Source: Scleropages formosus
Lineage: Eukaryota > Chordata > Actinopteri > Osteoglossiformes > Osteoglossidae
DNA: 64,000 nucleotides
Reading direction: 5' to 3'
Assembly: GCF_900964775.1 (NCBI RefSeq)
Contig: NC_041825.1
Span: 1,834,001-1,898,000 of the forward strand
Made by a program: the position numbers and the translations under genes. The notes beneath the pieces were generated by a model, which worked only from the letters and a program-made list of their open reading frames with translations, made no database searches and was not told the DNA's origin. Positions 33,614 to 44,892 of this stretch are shown in pieces. Position 1 is the stretch's first letter. The number at the start of each line of letters is the position of its first letter.

Positions 33614-34133
33614 CATACGGTCCTCAAGTTACAATGCTCCGACTTAGGATTTTTTAACTTTACGATGGTGTGATAGCAATACGCATTCAGTAGAAACCGT
33701 ACTTCAAATTTTGATCCCCCGGGCAAGCGATATGTCGTACAATACTCTGTCATGATGCTGGGCACCAGCAGCGATCCACATCTCCCAGTCTGCCACGCGG
33801 TCAGTAGTGTATACAACCGATACTCTACGGTGTTCTGTGTTGCCGGCGTTTTTTTGGATACCCCCCCCCCCCCCCCGGGGTCTACGCTGTTTTGTGCATC
33901 CATCATGTCTACGAAACATGTCTGTGTCCCCTGCTACTGGTGGGAAGAAGAAGAGGACAGTTACTCTTGAGGAGGAACTCAAGATAATTGCCCGGCATGA
34001 AGGCGGCAAACCCATGATGGCCATCGCACGTATGCTGGGCTATGATGTTCGGTAGGTTAGGTGTATTAAATGCATTTTTAACTTAAGATGGGTTTATCGG
34101 AACGTAACCCCACTGCAAGTTGGGGACCGTCTG
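33614..34133 (+). mobile_element. Pogo/Tigger-like MITE with transposase remnant
   Basis: Inverted ends CATACGGTCCTCAAGTTACA and TTGGGGACCGTCTG, flanked by TA. Inside, a frame around 33925-34055 encodes KKKRTVTLEEELKIIARHE, the start of a CENP-B/Tigger-type DNA-binding domain; the rest of the transposase is gone. A run of 16 C followed by GGGG lies at 33861-33880. Confidence 0.82.
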
Positions 34134-35080
34134 TACTTTGGCTCAGTAAATCAGCTAACACTTAAAACAGCAGTGTTGAGCTCATCTGCCAGAGGAATGT
34201 CAGGTGTGGCTGGCTAAATTATGGAGCATTTTATAAATAAATGGAATACATTTTCTATGGTGTGCCATTTGTCTTCTAAATGTGTAGTCCCTGGAGAGTA
34301 TTCATCTTGCTTAATTCTATGCACTTTCCAAATGAACGATACTGCTGTGCTCCTTTCATGTCGTTAAGACTTTCCTCGCATTCATTCATCCCTTTTATTC
34401 AGTTCTCTTTGTTTTGGTCTTCAGTTCATAGAAAGAAAGACAATAGGTAGGGTGAGGTCCCCTTAGTAGGGATGGAAGTTGCTGCTTCTCACTCATTGCA
34501 GGAGATTGGCACCTCTTTTGTGTGTGTTTCTGCTGCGCATTACTAAGCAAAAGCTTTTGAAAAGGGATGTTATGGTAACGATTACCATAAATTTGATGTT
34601 AATGCTAGATTTCAATAACTAGGTATGCTTTAACAGTTTCATGAGTTGTAAAAACAAATTAAAGGTGAAAAGTTGATAATATGCTCAAGAAGACTACATA
34701 CATAATGTGTTCAGACAAGTGTAGTGGCTTGAAGGAAAACTATTTTTATGTAGTACACTTTCAGTATAACAACTGCAGACTGAACATGCTCCTGATCCAC
34801 AGTGAACCAAGTGTCTTGGTAATCATCTTGGTAAGTCTGGAATACAGTAGTGACTTGACATCTTGTACAGAGAAATGCTGTTCAGAACAGGCTTCCCTCG
34901 CACAAGCATATTTTGTTCCTGTAGTCTGCTTGCAAAGAGAATTCTCACGGAGAGAACTCATTAAGTTACGTGTGGAAAGCTAGATTATGGGTTCTTGCAT
35001 CACTAAAGGTTTACTAACTTTTCTTAGCAAACATAACAAAGTTCTTGTCTTATTTTTCAACATTGAGAAGATCTGTCTTA
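34134..35080. other. Unassigned intergenic DNA
   Basis: No gene, known repeat or strong structure recognised. Confidence 0.4.
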
Positions 35081-35084
35081 ATAC

Positions 35085-35170
35085 CAAGTCCAAAATATCA
35101 GAACTTCTCTGGACACCTTTAAATCCAGGCTTAAGACCCACTTGTTTAAAATCTTTCCTCCTTCATTTTC
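35085..35170 (+). mobile_element. Short LINE 3' fragment
   Basis: Encodes a TSLDTFKSRLKTHLFK-like peptide after CTTCTCTGGACACCTTTAAA, the common C-terminal end of L2-type LINE polymerases. Confidence 0.6.
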
Positions 35171-35204
35171 ATAATTTCCCAAACAATGATCCTCTCTATT
35201 TCAT

Positions 35205-35475
35205 TTTGGTGGTATGGTGATTGCAGCAGGTAGTGCTGCTGTCTCACAGCACCAGCTCTGTTTTGCTGTAGGTTTGAATCTTTGTTGGTGTGGATCCTCC
35301 ACTTTTACTTCCACAGTCCAGAGACATTTGTCTCAGGTAAACCGGTGACTAAATTTCCTATGGTGTTGAGTGATTTTCCTGCAATAGACCGGTGTCCCGT
35401 TCGGGATGTTTCCTTACGCCTCCGAAATAGGTGCCGGACCGCTGCAACCCTGCACTGGACAGCCAGTTACCAAAA
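35205..35475 (+). mobile_element. SINE related to family C
   Basis: GGTGGTATGGTGATTGCAGC, GTGCTGCTGTCTCACAGCAC and TAGGTTTGAATC (box B) form a tRNA-like head. GACCGGTGTCCCGTTCGGG and CCTGCACTGGACAGCCAG belong to a common fish SINE body. Confidence 0.65.
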
Positions 35476-36154
35476 ATCTCTGCATGGTTTCCAGTCCCAG
35501 AGAGAGACAGCTCAGTTCTCCTACTTCATTCTGCTGACCACAGCTGTCTGCTTTTCAGAGTAGAATATGGAAGTTGTTGCTGGGTGGTGTTGGTAGCAGT
35601 TACCATAAAGTATAGATTAGAACCCAAAGTTGCTCTGTTTAGTGTGTTTTTGTGGCCTTGTCACATATGTACAGCAACACACTACGGGATCGTAAATAAA
35701 AGTGCAGTTTATTCCGCACTACAACAGTGTAAAGTACTCAGCTATTTAAATGTTATTTATTCGGTATCCATGTATGTATTAGACATGGCGGTATAATGTG
35801 GACCAAATTGTGCAGCTTTTGCAGTTTTGTGGCTTTTGTACACATATTGATAAATGGGACACGGGTGAAGATCTCAGTTTTCCACAGAGGAAAGATGTTT
35901 TTTAAAACTACTTTTCTGAACAGCACCGGATGAGAAACTGAGTACCAAGGAAGTGCAAATATGACCACCAACATAATGCAGAAGGTCGAAGGTATGAGCA
36001 CGTAGCGCCATCTAGTCCAGACATTATTCCGCATTTCCTTTAAATCGTCATGCAGACCAAATGTTAATTTTTCAAGCAAAAGAGAATTAGAACACTTCAG
36101 TCATCCACAGAGGGAGCTTACGGTGTGAACTGAGTCATTAAAATAAATGTAAAA

Positions 36155-36585
36155 CATTCATTTGTTTAGCTGATGCGTTTCTTCAAAGAAACCATGTTAA
36201 TCTACTTATTTACCCCTTTATACAGCTGGGTAGGTTTACTGGAGCAGTTAGGGTAAGTAGCTTTCTCAGGGGTCAGCTGCAGCATAGGGTAGCTGTAGTG
36301 TAGTGGTTAGAGCTACTCCCTTTGGATCCAAAGGTTCTAGGTTAGATCCCTACCTCCCCCTGTAGTACCCTTGAGCAAGGTACTTGCCCTAAATTGCTCC
36401 AGTAAAATTACCCAGCTGTATAAATGGGCAAATGATTATAAGCATGTAATAATTGTGACCTTAACATTGTAAGTTGCTTTGGGGAAAAAGTGTCAGCTGA
36501 ATGAATAAATGTAGGGGTACTGGAGGTGGGCTTTGAACCTGCAACCTGGGTCTGAGGGAAGTAGCCCCTATGGTATTGACTGCCT
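36155..36585 (-). mobile_element. SINE family A split by a second SINE A
   Basis: The reverse copy runs 36155-36287 (to TTCTCAGGGGT) and resumes at 36516 (GGGGTACTGGAGGTGGGC). Between them lies a plus-strand copy of the same family (36288-36515). A repeated AGGGGT at both junctions is the likely target duplication. Confidence 0.8.
36288..36515 (+). mobile_element. SINE family A inserted in another SINE A
   Basis: Complete copy: TGTAGTGTAGTGGTTAGAGC, GTAGTACCCTTGAGCAAGG, TTACCCAGCTGTATAAATGG and the tail GAATGAATAAATGTA. Confidence 0.88.
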
Positions 36586-36678
36586 CCTAAGAGTTATTTG
36601 CATGTTTCATAACTTCATTAGGGAAAAACGAATGTTAATGGGTTTTCAGCAGGTGAGTCATTTTACTGGAACCACTTA

Positions 36679-37626
36679 CAGGCAGACCCCGGATTACGAA
36701 CGAGTTCTGTTCCTCAGTCTGTCTTGAAGTTGAATTTGTATGCAAGTCGGAACAGTTCAGTACGGTTCATATCTAACGTCAGTTTGTCAAATGTTTGTCT
36801 TAGTATATAGTATATAATGTACCTTTCTATGGATAAACATTAAACAAACACTTCTGGATACACTAAGACATCTTACAATACAGTAATAACAGTACAATGT
36901 AATGATAATGAGGGGGGGTGCGGCGGCGCAGTGGGTTGGACCGGGTCCTGCTCTCCGGTGGGTCTGGGGTTCAAGTCCCACTTGGGGTGCCTTGTGACGG
37001 ACTGGCGTCCCGTCCTGGGTGTGTCCCCCTCCCCCTCCAGCCCTATGCCCTGTGTTGCCGGGTTAGGCTCCAGCTCCCCCTGACCCCGTATGGGATGGGT
37101 GGCTTCAGATGATGTGTGTGTGTGTAACGATAATGATAAATGTTACTACAGTATTTATAATAGAGCACAAGAGAGAGGAGGAGGAGGAGAGAGAATGTGT
37201 GTGTGTATAAAAAAAAAAACTTTGATGTTGGCTTTTCCAGCGTTCCTTGGTGTTTCACCTTTTGCTTTATTATTTCCACTTTAGTTTCAGTCATTATCCT
37301 TTTCTTTGATGCATCACCATCACCTGCATCACTTTTACGCTTTGATGCCATGGTTAGGAGGGTAAAAACAAAAAAAATCGAAACCACATACAGTAACACA
37401 CAAGACATTTAATAGCAATGTGGTCCGACTGAAAAGAAGGAAGCGTTTGTCCTGCCTCGGGCTCACGAGCCGACGAACTGCTGTAATGCAATGTTTTCAT
37501 GTAAAGTATCGCCTGTTTTATTACGAACCTTCGTACGTAACTCAAATTTTTAATATAGCAGGCTTTACGGGGGGTGGCTCGTAACTACGGGTTGCACGTA
37601 AGTCGGACGTTCCCGGGCACCGTCCG
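36679..37626 (-). mobile_element. Pogo/Tigger-like element with transposase start
   Basis: Ends CAGGCAGACCCCGGATTACG and TCGGACGTTCCCGGGCACCG are related inverted repeats with TA outside. On the minus strand around 37240-37350 it encodes MASKRKSDAGDGDASKKR, the start of a Tigger/pogo transposase; the rest is deleted. A family B SINE (36911-37128) is inserted within it. It is the mirror copy of the element at 11344-14070 and preserves the empty sites for two insertions there. Confidence 0.82.
36911..37128 (+). mobile_element. SINE family B, full length
   Basis: Complete copy from GGGGGGGTGCGGCGGCGCAG through GGGGTTCAAGTCCCACTTGG to the short TG tail. Confidence 0.9.
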
Positions 37627-37629
37627 TAC

Positions 37630-37970
37630 GTGCATCTCTCGGACGAAGACGCGAAGAGGGAATTTCGGTCTGCTGCTCCCACCGCTTCCTTCCTGTTTCT
37701 GACGGGCGAATGGACAGATGTTCTTCGGAAGGTGGCACAAGGACGGCGAAAAGCTTTGGGGGCGACGCCACCCTGCGTACCGGCACGGTGTCCCGAATGC
37801 GTGTCGATCTCGTCCCCCGGCTTCGTGTTTGTATTTGTTCTCTCGCTCGCGATGCAGCGCGGGCCCAACCCAGCGTCACTCCGCCACAAGGTTTCGAAAT
37901 GACAGCAGGAAGTTGCTGAACTGAAAGTAAACTGTGGCCATCAGCCACCGAGGGACACGACGCCTTTGTG
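37630..37970. other. Unassigned stretch
   Basis: Moderately CpG-rich; three overlapping frames are open but none resembles a protein. No gene called. Confidence 0.35.
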
Positions 37971-37971
37971 G

Positions 37972-38172
37972 AGGCAGCAGGGGGCGTAGTGGTTAACGCC
38001 GCTGTCACCGGGCTCGGAGGTCGCTGACCCAATATCCACCTCCTGCTGTAGGACTCTGGTCGAGGTACTTTAGGCTGAAAATGACCCGACTGTATAAATA
38101 GGTGAATAAGCGCAAGGACCTTAACGCTAGAAGTCACTCTGGAGAAGAACGTCAACTGAAAGAAATGTAATA
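37972..38172 (+). mobile_element. SINE family A
   Basis: GCGTAGTGGTTAACGCCGC, CACCTCCTGCTGTAGGACTC, CTGTATAAATAGGTGAATAA and a tail near AAATGTAAT. Confidence 0.8.
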
Positions 38173-38477
38173 TTTTCATATTCGTGAGAGCTGAGGATAA
38201 ATGAAGAGGAAGGAGCAACTTTAAAACGACATTCCAAAAAACCTGATTTTCATATGTAACTCACTGGGGTGGGGGGGATAAAAGCCTTGGAGCGAGACAC
38301 CCCCCCCTCCCCCAAAGACAGATGTGTCCAAACATGAGCCAAATGTTGCTCCTCCGCACTCTGGGCCATTTATTACTACGGTACGGTGATTTCCGGGACC
38401 CTTCCCGACCGACCGCCAACTTCACGCCACCAGTTTAAAGAGGGCATTAAAGGTACGAGTCTCCGGGCCCGGTCTCC

Positions 38478-38590
38478 TCATTTTACTGCAGTAAAGTAGG
38501 GTGAGTACCTTGCTTCAGGGTGCTACAGCTCAATGGGGGATTTGAGCCTGCAACCTGTGGGTCCAATGGCAGCAGCTGTAACCACCACAC
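38478..38590 (-). mobile_element. SINE family A, head half
   Basis: Reverse copy: TAGGGTGAGTACCTTGCTTC, GGGGGATTTGAGCCTGCAAC and CAGCAGCTGTAACCACCAC. Confidence 0.75.
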
Positions 38591-38639
38591 TTATGCACAG
38601 CTGCTCAGGTGAAGCGCCACTGCTCCTCACCTTCTCATT

Positions 38640-39340
38640 GGTGAACGTGAGCAGGTGCGTCGGTGGGAGTCGGTGTCGGGTGGAGCTGCCCGCCGTCGTT
38701 GGGGTGCGACGCAGCGGCCCGAGCCTCGGTGCCGGGCGATCCGGATGTGTGCGAGTGTGACAGTGACAGTGAGTGACAGAAGCACCAGGCAGGAAGTGAG
38801 ATCGATGCCCCTCCCGGCCAGAGCCAGAGCCAGAGCCAGAGCAGAGGCTGAGGAGGAGAAGGAAACCCGGCGGCGGCAACCAGAAGCGCGGCGCTAGTAG
38901 TGAAATATTAACGAGACGAGGGGGTTCGGAGCGCAGATTACGCACACAGGTACACACACAGCCTGTGGGGGCGCGCGCGCACACACACACACACACACGA
39001 AACTAAAGGTAAACGATCCGCCCTCCTTCCTCTTCACTGTGGCTCTGCGCTCCGTCCGTCACTCGCTGGTCGCGCGAAGAAAAAGAAGAAGAACAAGAAG
39101 AAGAAGCCGGTGCGTCAATTCCGCTCCGTTTCTCTCCACCATTCCTCTCTGTTCCTCTCCCTTCTGTTCCTTCGCCTCGTATTTCTCTCCGTTCCGCTCC
39201 GTTCCAGCAGCCGACGCCGCTCTACCCCCCCCGCGACCCCCCGCCGCTGCGACTTTAGGTTCCGAACACAACGCGGGTCGCGCGGGACTTTCGACTTTGT
39301 GCCGGAAACTTGTAGCGAGTGAAAGATAAACGAGTTGAAG
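38640..39340 (+). promoter_or_regulatory. CpG-rich block, candidate sesquipedalian promoter
   Basis: GC-rich, CpG-rich DNA with imperfect repeats of GAGCCA and pyrimidine-rich runs, directly upstream of the PH-domain gene on the same strand. A donor-like CACACAG|GTACAC lies near 38950. It is probably the promoter and untranslated first exon; inferred from position. Confidence 0.45.
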
Positions 39341-39408
39341 GTCATTTTTGTAACTGTACCTGAGCGCAGTGCTTCTCTTTCTCTCTCTCTTCACTTCTGG
39401 CACAAAGG

Positions 39409-39530
39409 AACAGGGTTCGAATCCCACCTCCTGCTGTACAACGCTTGGTGGCGCTTATCTTGAGTTAGCGCAGTAAAAATTACCCTGCTGTGGAAGGTAA
39501 AGTAGTTGTAACGCTGTGAGTCGCTTTCAT
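39409..39530 (+). mobile_element. SINE family A fragment
   Basis: AGGGTTCGAATCCCACCTCC (perfect box B) followed by degenerate body sequence. Confidence 0.7.
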
Positions 39531-39612
39531 CACCTGCTGTATAACTGTAACATTGGGTATTTTACCGCTGTAAAACAGTACTGTACTTTATAATAAGGCT
39601 CTGCGGTCGAGG

Positions 39613-39621
39613 ACGATCAGA

Positions 39622-39661
<40 letters not shown>

Positions 39662-39823
39662 CTGAAACCACTTGCCCGGAGCCTAACCTGGCAACACAGA
39701 GCGTAAGGCCGGAGGGGGAGGGGACACACCCGGGACGGGGCGCCAGTCCATCACAAGGCGCCCCAAGCGGGACTCGAACCCCAGGCCCGCCAGAGAGCAG
39801 GCACAGGCCAAAACGCGCTGCGG
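39613..39823 (-). mobile_element. SINE family B
   Basis: (CA)n start at 39624-39657, then GGAGCCTAACCTGGCAACAC, CGGGACGGGGCGCCAGTCC and GGACTCGAACCCCAGGCCCG. Confidence 0.85.
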
Positions 39824-39948
39824 ATGAAGGACATCACAGTGAAAATGATGTAAATCTTTCTTTGGACAATTCCGTGTACAGCTGGCGGTAAGGAAACACC
39901 GATGTGCCGCTCCCTGCTTTCCGTAGCTGGTCGACGCAGAGGGCCGCG

Positions 39949-42904
39949 ATGAAGCTTCACGAGAAGATCCTGAGCCACTACCTGTCCTGCAGCTCACCTG
40001 TGGACAAGGAGGGCTTCCTCTACAAGAAGGTCCGTTTCACGGGGAAAACCTCCATCGCAATCGGCGCGCGGGCGACGCGGGTCGGCGAGCTGCGTAGCGC
40101 TTAGAGCTGTTTTACTCTCTGAAGGTTGCCGGTTCAGATCCCCACCCCTGCTGTAGTACCTGTCGGTGAAGATGCTTACGTCGAGTTGACACAGCAAGTC
40201 ACCTGCTGCGTAAATGAGTAAATCATTGAAGGGCTGGTTATTTAGTGTGGTAAGTTACTCTGGGCAAAGGCGTCGGGCAGGTAAGGGTCTTAAAACTCGT
40301 CTCTTCCGGGCTCACTCACATGTTCATGATGATGCTCAGATCAGTCCTTTACGCTGCCACTCGTGTAATGTAACACAAATATTTATATAATTTATTGTGT
40401 AGCTTTTGTCTCTGCTTTGCTGTCTCTTGATCCTTTCTTTACCGCTAATAGGTTGAATTTAATGTTAGTTAAGAACCCTTCCAGAATTTGACCTATTGCT
40501 GGTGCTTTGTGTTGCTGAGCAAATGATTTATTCATTGATTATTAATGACAATGATTTATTGATGATTATTAATGGCACTTTTCCTGAACCTAGTGCCTTA
40601 ACATCTGAGCGACGTTTCGGTGGGCAAATGCAGGACTGACATTTTTTTAAACTTATCATTATGGTGATGATCCAGAGAGAATTTCAAGTGTGCAGTAAAT
40701 AAGACTGTGGCCACTGGACAAGCGGAACAGTCATATTTTTGGAGAGAGGAAGTGGTCCCAGCAAGGGTTAGCACCCCATAGAACCTGGCTGTAGGTCATG
40801 AAGAAGGGGAACTCGCCACGGGGATCTGAAACCGGTCGTGCAGTCAGATAGAGCATCGTTTTGTGTCACCTGCGGTGGTAGACGAGTCGCGGCAGCCGTG
40901 ACCGTAATTCCTAGCGGCGGCAGCCGTGATGCTTCAACCAGAGCTCTTGTGGACCTTGAGGTTAAGGATCGCAAATTTACATTCATTAATTTAGCTGATG
41001 CTTTTCTCCAAAGTGACTTACAGCGTTAAGATTAAAATTATTTATCCGTGTGGGTAATTTTACTAGAGCAATTTAGAGTAAGGACCTTATTCAAGAATAC
41101 AGGAGGGGGGGAATCGAACCTGCAACCTTTGGATCCAAAAACAGTAGTGCTAACCACTATACTACTGGCTGTTCATCTCATTGGAAATACAATGTGTTCA
41201 TTATATTAGCGGGAAGAGACACTTAGATGCTGACGCGTGATTCTGAAGTTAGTTACTTTCCACCATATGAACCAACGTTCATGACACGAGTAGCTGCATA
41301 AAACTTTATCTGAATAGCGACGATTCCTGATCACCTTCCTTGTAATTTTTTTTTTGAGATACACAAACATGTACATTACAATACAGGAGTAGCTCTGTAA
41401 AGGTTTATCCGGCATGATTTTAAAATTATAGAGCATGAGCATTGACACCTTACATAAACTTAAGAGATGATGGGCGAAGTGAGTGTGGAAGAGGTGAGTG
41501 TTAAGACCCTTTTGAAATGTGGACAGAGATTCAGCAGTTCTGAGTGACAGGGGGAGGTCGTTCCACCACAACGGAGCCAGAACCGAGAACCTCCGCGCTT
41601 TACCTTCCGTGCGCGGGACCACCAAGTGGGCAAAAGTAGAAGAACGTAGCAGTCTGGTTGGGGTGTAGCGGTTGATCAAGTCTTGTAAATATCTGGGAGC
41701 GGTTCTACTGATGCATTTGCAGGCAATGACCAGGGTCTTAAATTTGATCCGGACAGCTATAGGAAGCCAGTGCAGAGAAGCGAGTAGAGGAGATGCACGG
41801 GAACGCTTTGGCAAGTCAAATACAACTCGGGCGGCAGCAGCAGCAGCAGCAGCAGCGTCCTGTATCAGCTGTAGAGGTTTGATGGCAGTAGCAGGAAGGC
41901 CACACAGGAGAGAGTTGCAGTATCCAGATGCGATGTCACCGTGGCCTGGACAAGTAGCTGCGCAGAGTTGGTTGCGAAGGAAGGACGGATCCTGCGGATA
42001 TTATGCAAATATGCTGCGTGTGTTTCCCGATGCAGTAACCGTACTCTGTGTGCGTGGCGCTCTAGGGCGAGCGGAACACTTCCTACCAGAGGCGCTGGTT
42101 CGTGCTCAAGGGCAACATCCTTTTCTACAAGGATCGCCCCGGCGACCGCGACCTGCTCGGCGTCATCGTCCTCGAGGGCTGCTCCGTGCAGCTCTGCGAG
42201 TCCGACGAGCAGTTCGCCTTCTCCCTCGTGTTCAGCGGGGCGGGACACCGCATCTACAAGCTCGCCGCCGACGACCAGCCCGGCCAGGAGAGCTGGATCA
42301 AGGCCCTGCTGTCCGCCAACCACGACTTCCTCTCCCTGCTGCTCAAGGACCTGGAGAAGCAGTATGAAGGTGAGAGAGAGGAGGGCGTGGGGTCGGCGCC
42401 CGGCGCGGTCCGTCCCCGCCGCCCGGATGCAGCGTCCGGTCCGGTTCACCTCCCCTCCTCTGTGTTCCTCGAACAGACGCCAAGAGGTCGGCGTACTTGG
42501 AGGAGAGCCGCCTTCGCTGCACCGTCATCGGTCCGGACGCGGAGCAGCTCACCCATTCGCTGTGCGCCCTCACCTGGGGGGGCCCTGCCTCGGGCGCGCC
42601 TCCGGGGGCGCGAGAGGCGCGCAGCTACAGCGCAAACTCCTTCCTTCAAGCCCAACCCGTTGCCGGCAAATCGAAACCCAGCAAATCCCCGAAGCTGTGG
42701 CCCAAGAGGAACGCTCACGTGACCCCCATAAACGGGCCGGCGCCCCCCCTCGGCGAGTGGCCCTTGGTGGGCTCGGGGCCGCTGGAGGATTTCCCCGAAT
42801 TGCACGAGCACTACGGTAAAGAGATTAAAGAACTGAGAGCGAAGTGGTTGCAGGTGAAGCGAGAAGAACAAGCGGCGGAGGGAGACCTCATTGATTTTGG
42901 GTAG
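39949..42904 (+). CDS. pheta1: Sesquipedalian (PHETA/IPIP27) PH-domain adaptor
   Basis: Sesquipedalians bind the inositol phosphatase OCRL on endosomes and assist endosome-to-Golgi traffic. Coding exons 39949-40029, 42066-42369 and 42477-42904 give 270 aa. Exon 1 encodes MKLHEKILSHYL plus the start of the PH domain; exon 2 holds RRWFVLKGNILFYKDRPGDR and VIVLEGCSVQLCES, ending with the PH C-terminal helix; exon 3 has a proline-rich linker and the F&H motif FPELHEHYGKEIKELR, the OCRL-binding element. It ends in DLIDFG. The first donor is GTCCGT, which is weak but frame-consistent. Intron 1 (2 kb) is filled with SINEs and a LINE end. Whether it is the PHETA1 or PHETA2 orthologue or a fish-specific sister is uncertain. 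AATAAA lies at 43847-43852. Confidence 0.9.
40080..40290 (+). mobile_element. SINE family A in sesquipedalian intron 1
   Basis: GCGTAGCGCTTAGAGCTG, GCCGGTTCAGATCCCCACCC (box B) and CTGGGCAAAGGCGTCGGGCA. Confidence 0.75.
40980..41172 (-). mobile_element. SINE family A, full length
   Basis: Reverse copy from TTAGCTGATGCTTTTCTCC to GTGCTAACCACTATACTAC. Confidence 0.88.
41215..41945 (-). mobile_element. L2-type LINE 3' end
   Basis: Minus-strand frames encode SLHWLPIAVRIKFKTLVIAC, APRYLQDLINRYTPTRLLRS, LVVPRTEGKARRFSVLAP and LWWNDLPLSLRTAESLSTFQ, the diagnostic C-terminus of L2-like LINE polymerases. A (CAG)n-like stretch at 41832-41856 interrupts it. About 200 codons of the last part remain. 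Confidence 0.87.
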
Positions 42905-42911
42905 AAGCGGA

Positions 42912-42914
<3 letters not shown>

Positions 42915-42944
<30 letters not shown>
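42915..42944. repeat. (GT)n microsatellite in sesquipedalian 3' UTR
   Basis: About fifteen GT units beginning 11 bases after the stop codon. Confidence 0.9.
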
Positions 42945-42947
<3 letters not shown>

Positions 42948-43671
42948 CACTGTGCGTGACGCTGATTTGTACAGTTTTTTAAGGTTTCCTTTGTCCTTTC
43001 CTGCTGGATTTTTCTTCTTTTTTTTTAAAAAACTGATTTCCTGAACCAACTCCTCTTCGGTGAGACCCGTCGTCCGGAACCGAAGTGATGCCGGCGCCGT
43101 GCTGCGCCGGTATCCACCGGGTTCACATCTCAGGGCTGAAACAGAGAGCCAGGTCGGATCGTGACTCTGGTCAAACTATGCTGTAAATGACCTCGCGTGG
43201 TTTCTGTGCGCTCTTCAAACTCAATTTCTGAGCTCCTCTGATTGCCCTGAACCTGTGTGTGTCACTCATCTTATTTATAGGCTTTATAGAACAGTGGCGT
43301 AAGCGGCGCACACTTCAATCCAGGCTCATTCGCAGGGAATCCAGCTGGGAGGAGGGATGCAAGTGTGTGTGGTCTGGTGTCCGCAAGGCATCGCTCCCAG
43401 GGCACCGACCCCCCCCTCACCGGTTACTGCAATTACGTGCTTGTTTACGCCGATCCGCTAACGAGGGAATTTTAACGAGCAGCGGGAAGAAATGGACCTG
43501 ACTGCAGCGTAATGAGCGGAGGGAAGCGCGTTCGAGGCGCTACCATCGCATCGGGTCACAGCGGAGCTCTTTCGGCAACAACAAAGTGTGCGTTCCACCG
43601 TCGGTGCAACACGTTTACTGCTCTTTTAAAACACACTCGGCTTGTCCTCAAATGCTGATGCGGAAATGGTC

Positions 43672-43673
<2 letters not shown>
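42945..43673. other. Sesquipedalian 3' UTR region
   Basis: No second gene recognised; probably 3' UTR up to the polyadenylation signal at 43847-43852. Confidence 0.45.

Positions 43674-43711
<38 letters not shown>
43674..43711. repeat. (GT)n microsatellite
   Basis: About nineteen GT units. Confidence 0.9.
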
Positions 43712-43714
<3 letters not shown>

Positions 43715-43895
43715 CCTCGGGAGAGACGAACACGGTCACTGTGTTGTGCTGGTGACACGGAGGAGGAGCGTCACCGTTGCAAGAGGAAATTATCGCTGAT
43801 ATGATCTGGCGTGAAAGCGATGTGTGGAAACTTCACTTTCTTTGTCAATAAAAGTTGGAAGGTGGACCTTGTGGTTCTCCAGTTGCCTCCTATGG

Positions 43896-44008
43896 GTCTC
43901 GTCAGGCCGGAGGGGGCGGAGGGGAAACACCCAGAACGGGACGCCAGTCCATCCATCGCAAGGCACCCCAAGCGGGACTCGAACCCCAGACCCGCCGGAG
44001 AGCAGAAT
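43896..44008 (-). mobile_element. SINE family B, truncated
   Basis: AGGCCGGAGGGGGCGGAGGG, GGGACTCGAACCCCAGACCC (box B reversed). It lacks the tail half. Confidence 0.8.
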
Positions 44009-44014
44009 GAGTGA

Positions 44015-44270
44015 GGGACTTACCCTAAATTGCTCCAGTAAAAAAAATTACCCAGCTCTACGAAAAGGTAACGTCGTGCTGAGAGCTGACGCCTTTGGAC
44101 CCAAAGGTCGCGGGTTCCATCCCCACCCTCTGACTCTAGCGCCCTTGAGCAAGGTACTTACCCTAAAAATTGCTCTAGTAGAAACTCCCTCCGTGTATAA
44201 ATGGGTAAATAATTGTAATATTAATGCTGTAAGTCGCTTTGGAGGAAAGTGTCAGATAAATGTGCTTCTG
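44015..44270 (+). mobile_element. SINE family A (one copy plus a fragment)
   Basis: A short tail piece (CTTACCCTAAATTGCTCCAG, 44020-44062) is followed by a longer copy with CCAAAGGTCGCGGGTTCCATC, CCCTTGAGCAAGGTACTTAC and GTATAAATGGGTAAATAATT. Confidence 0.8.
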
Positions 44271-44890
44271 TTCAGAAAAAAGCGTGAGCTGAAGTGACTG
44301 AATAAATGAATAATTCATGTGAGGCTCAAGTTTGCACAAAATAAGTATTTATAGGACAAAGTTCCTGTCGAGGAGGAACTGAAATATTTCTTATCGTTGA
44401 CTCTGAGTACGAGTGTCAAACCCACACCGTACTTGTTAGTTTCAGTGTTTGACGTGACGCGAACGCAGGGCAGCGGGACGAGCGGCGAAACACTCGTTCA
44501 TGTCGCTCTCGCGCCACCAACGCACCGACCAAATGGGCCGCCGCACGTGACGGACGACAAATTACGGCGATGCATGAAAAGGAGACGGAAGAACGCATCT
44601 GAAAGATCGATTAGAAATTTCTATTTCCCGGAAATAATGACCCGAAATGCGCAACTAGTGACGCGAATAGGAATGTCGGGCCTGTACACGTGGCTCCGCC
44701 CGGCGTACAAACCGTACGTGCGTAAAACGACGATGGCCCGAAACGACACGAGGGATACGGCGACTTCACGCGAGCGGGGTGCTGACGAACGACTCGAAGT
44801 CGACGGGGGGGATGAGTCGCGCGCTCTTGAAAAGTCCCGTTCCGGCGCGTTCGTTCATTTAGTGCACGCTCCCCCCCAGCAGACACTGCG
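44271..44890. other. Unassigned CpG-containing stretch
   Basis: Open frames occur but none resembles a protein. The segment 44655-44715 is a diverged direct repeat of 45203-45270. Confidence 0.4.
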
Positions 44891-44892
44891 TG

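Noticed and set aside
33861-33880. C16G4 run as a regulatory G-quadruplex
   Set aside because: A single homopolymer inside a dead MITE; more likely replication slippage, and its length is prone to sequencing error.
37565-38218. 217-codon minus-strand open frame
   Set aside because: It spans the end of a Tigger-like element and a SINE, so it is composed of repeat and unique DNA.
41941-42819. 292-codon open frame overlapping the sesquipedalian gene
   Set aside because: It is an alternate frame of the PH-domain exons, crosses a real intron and has no similarity to a protein family.
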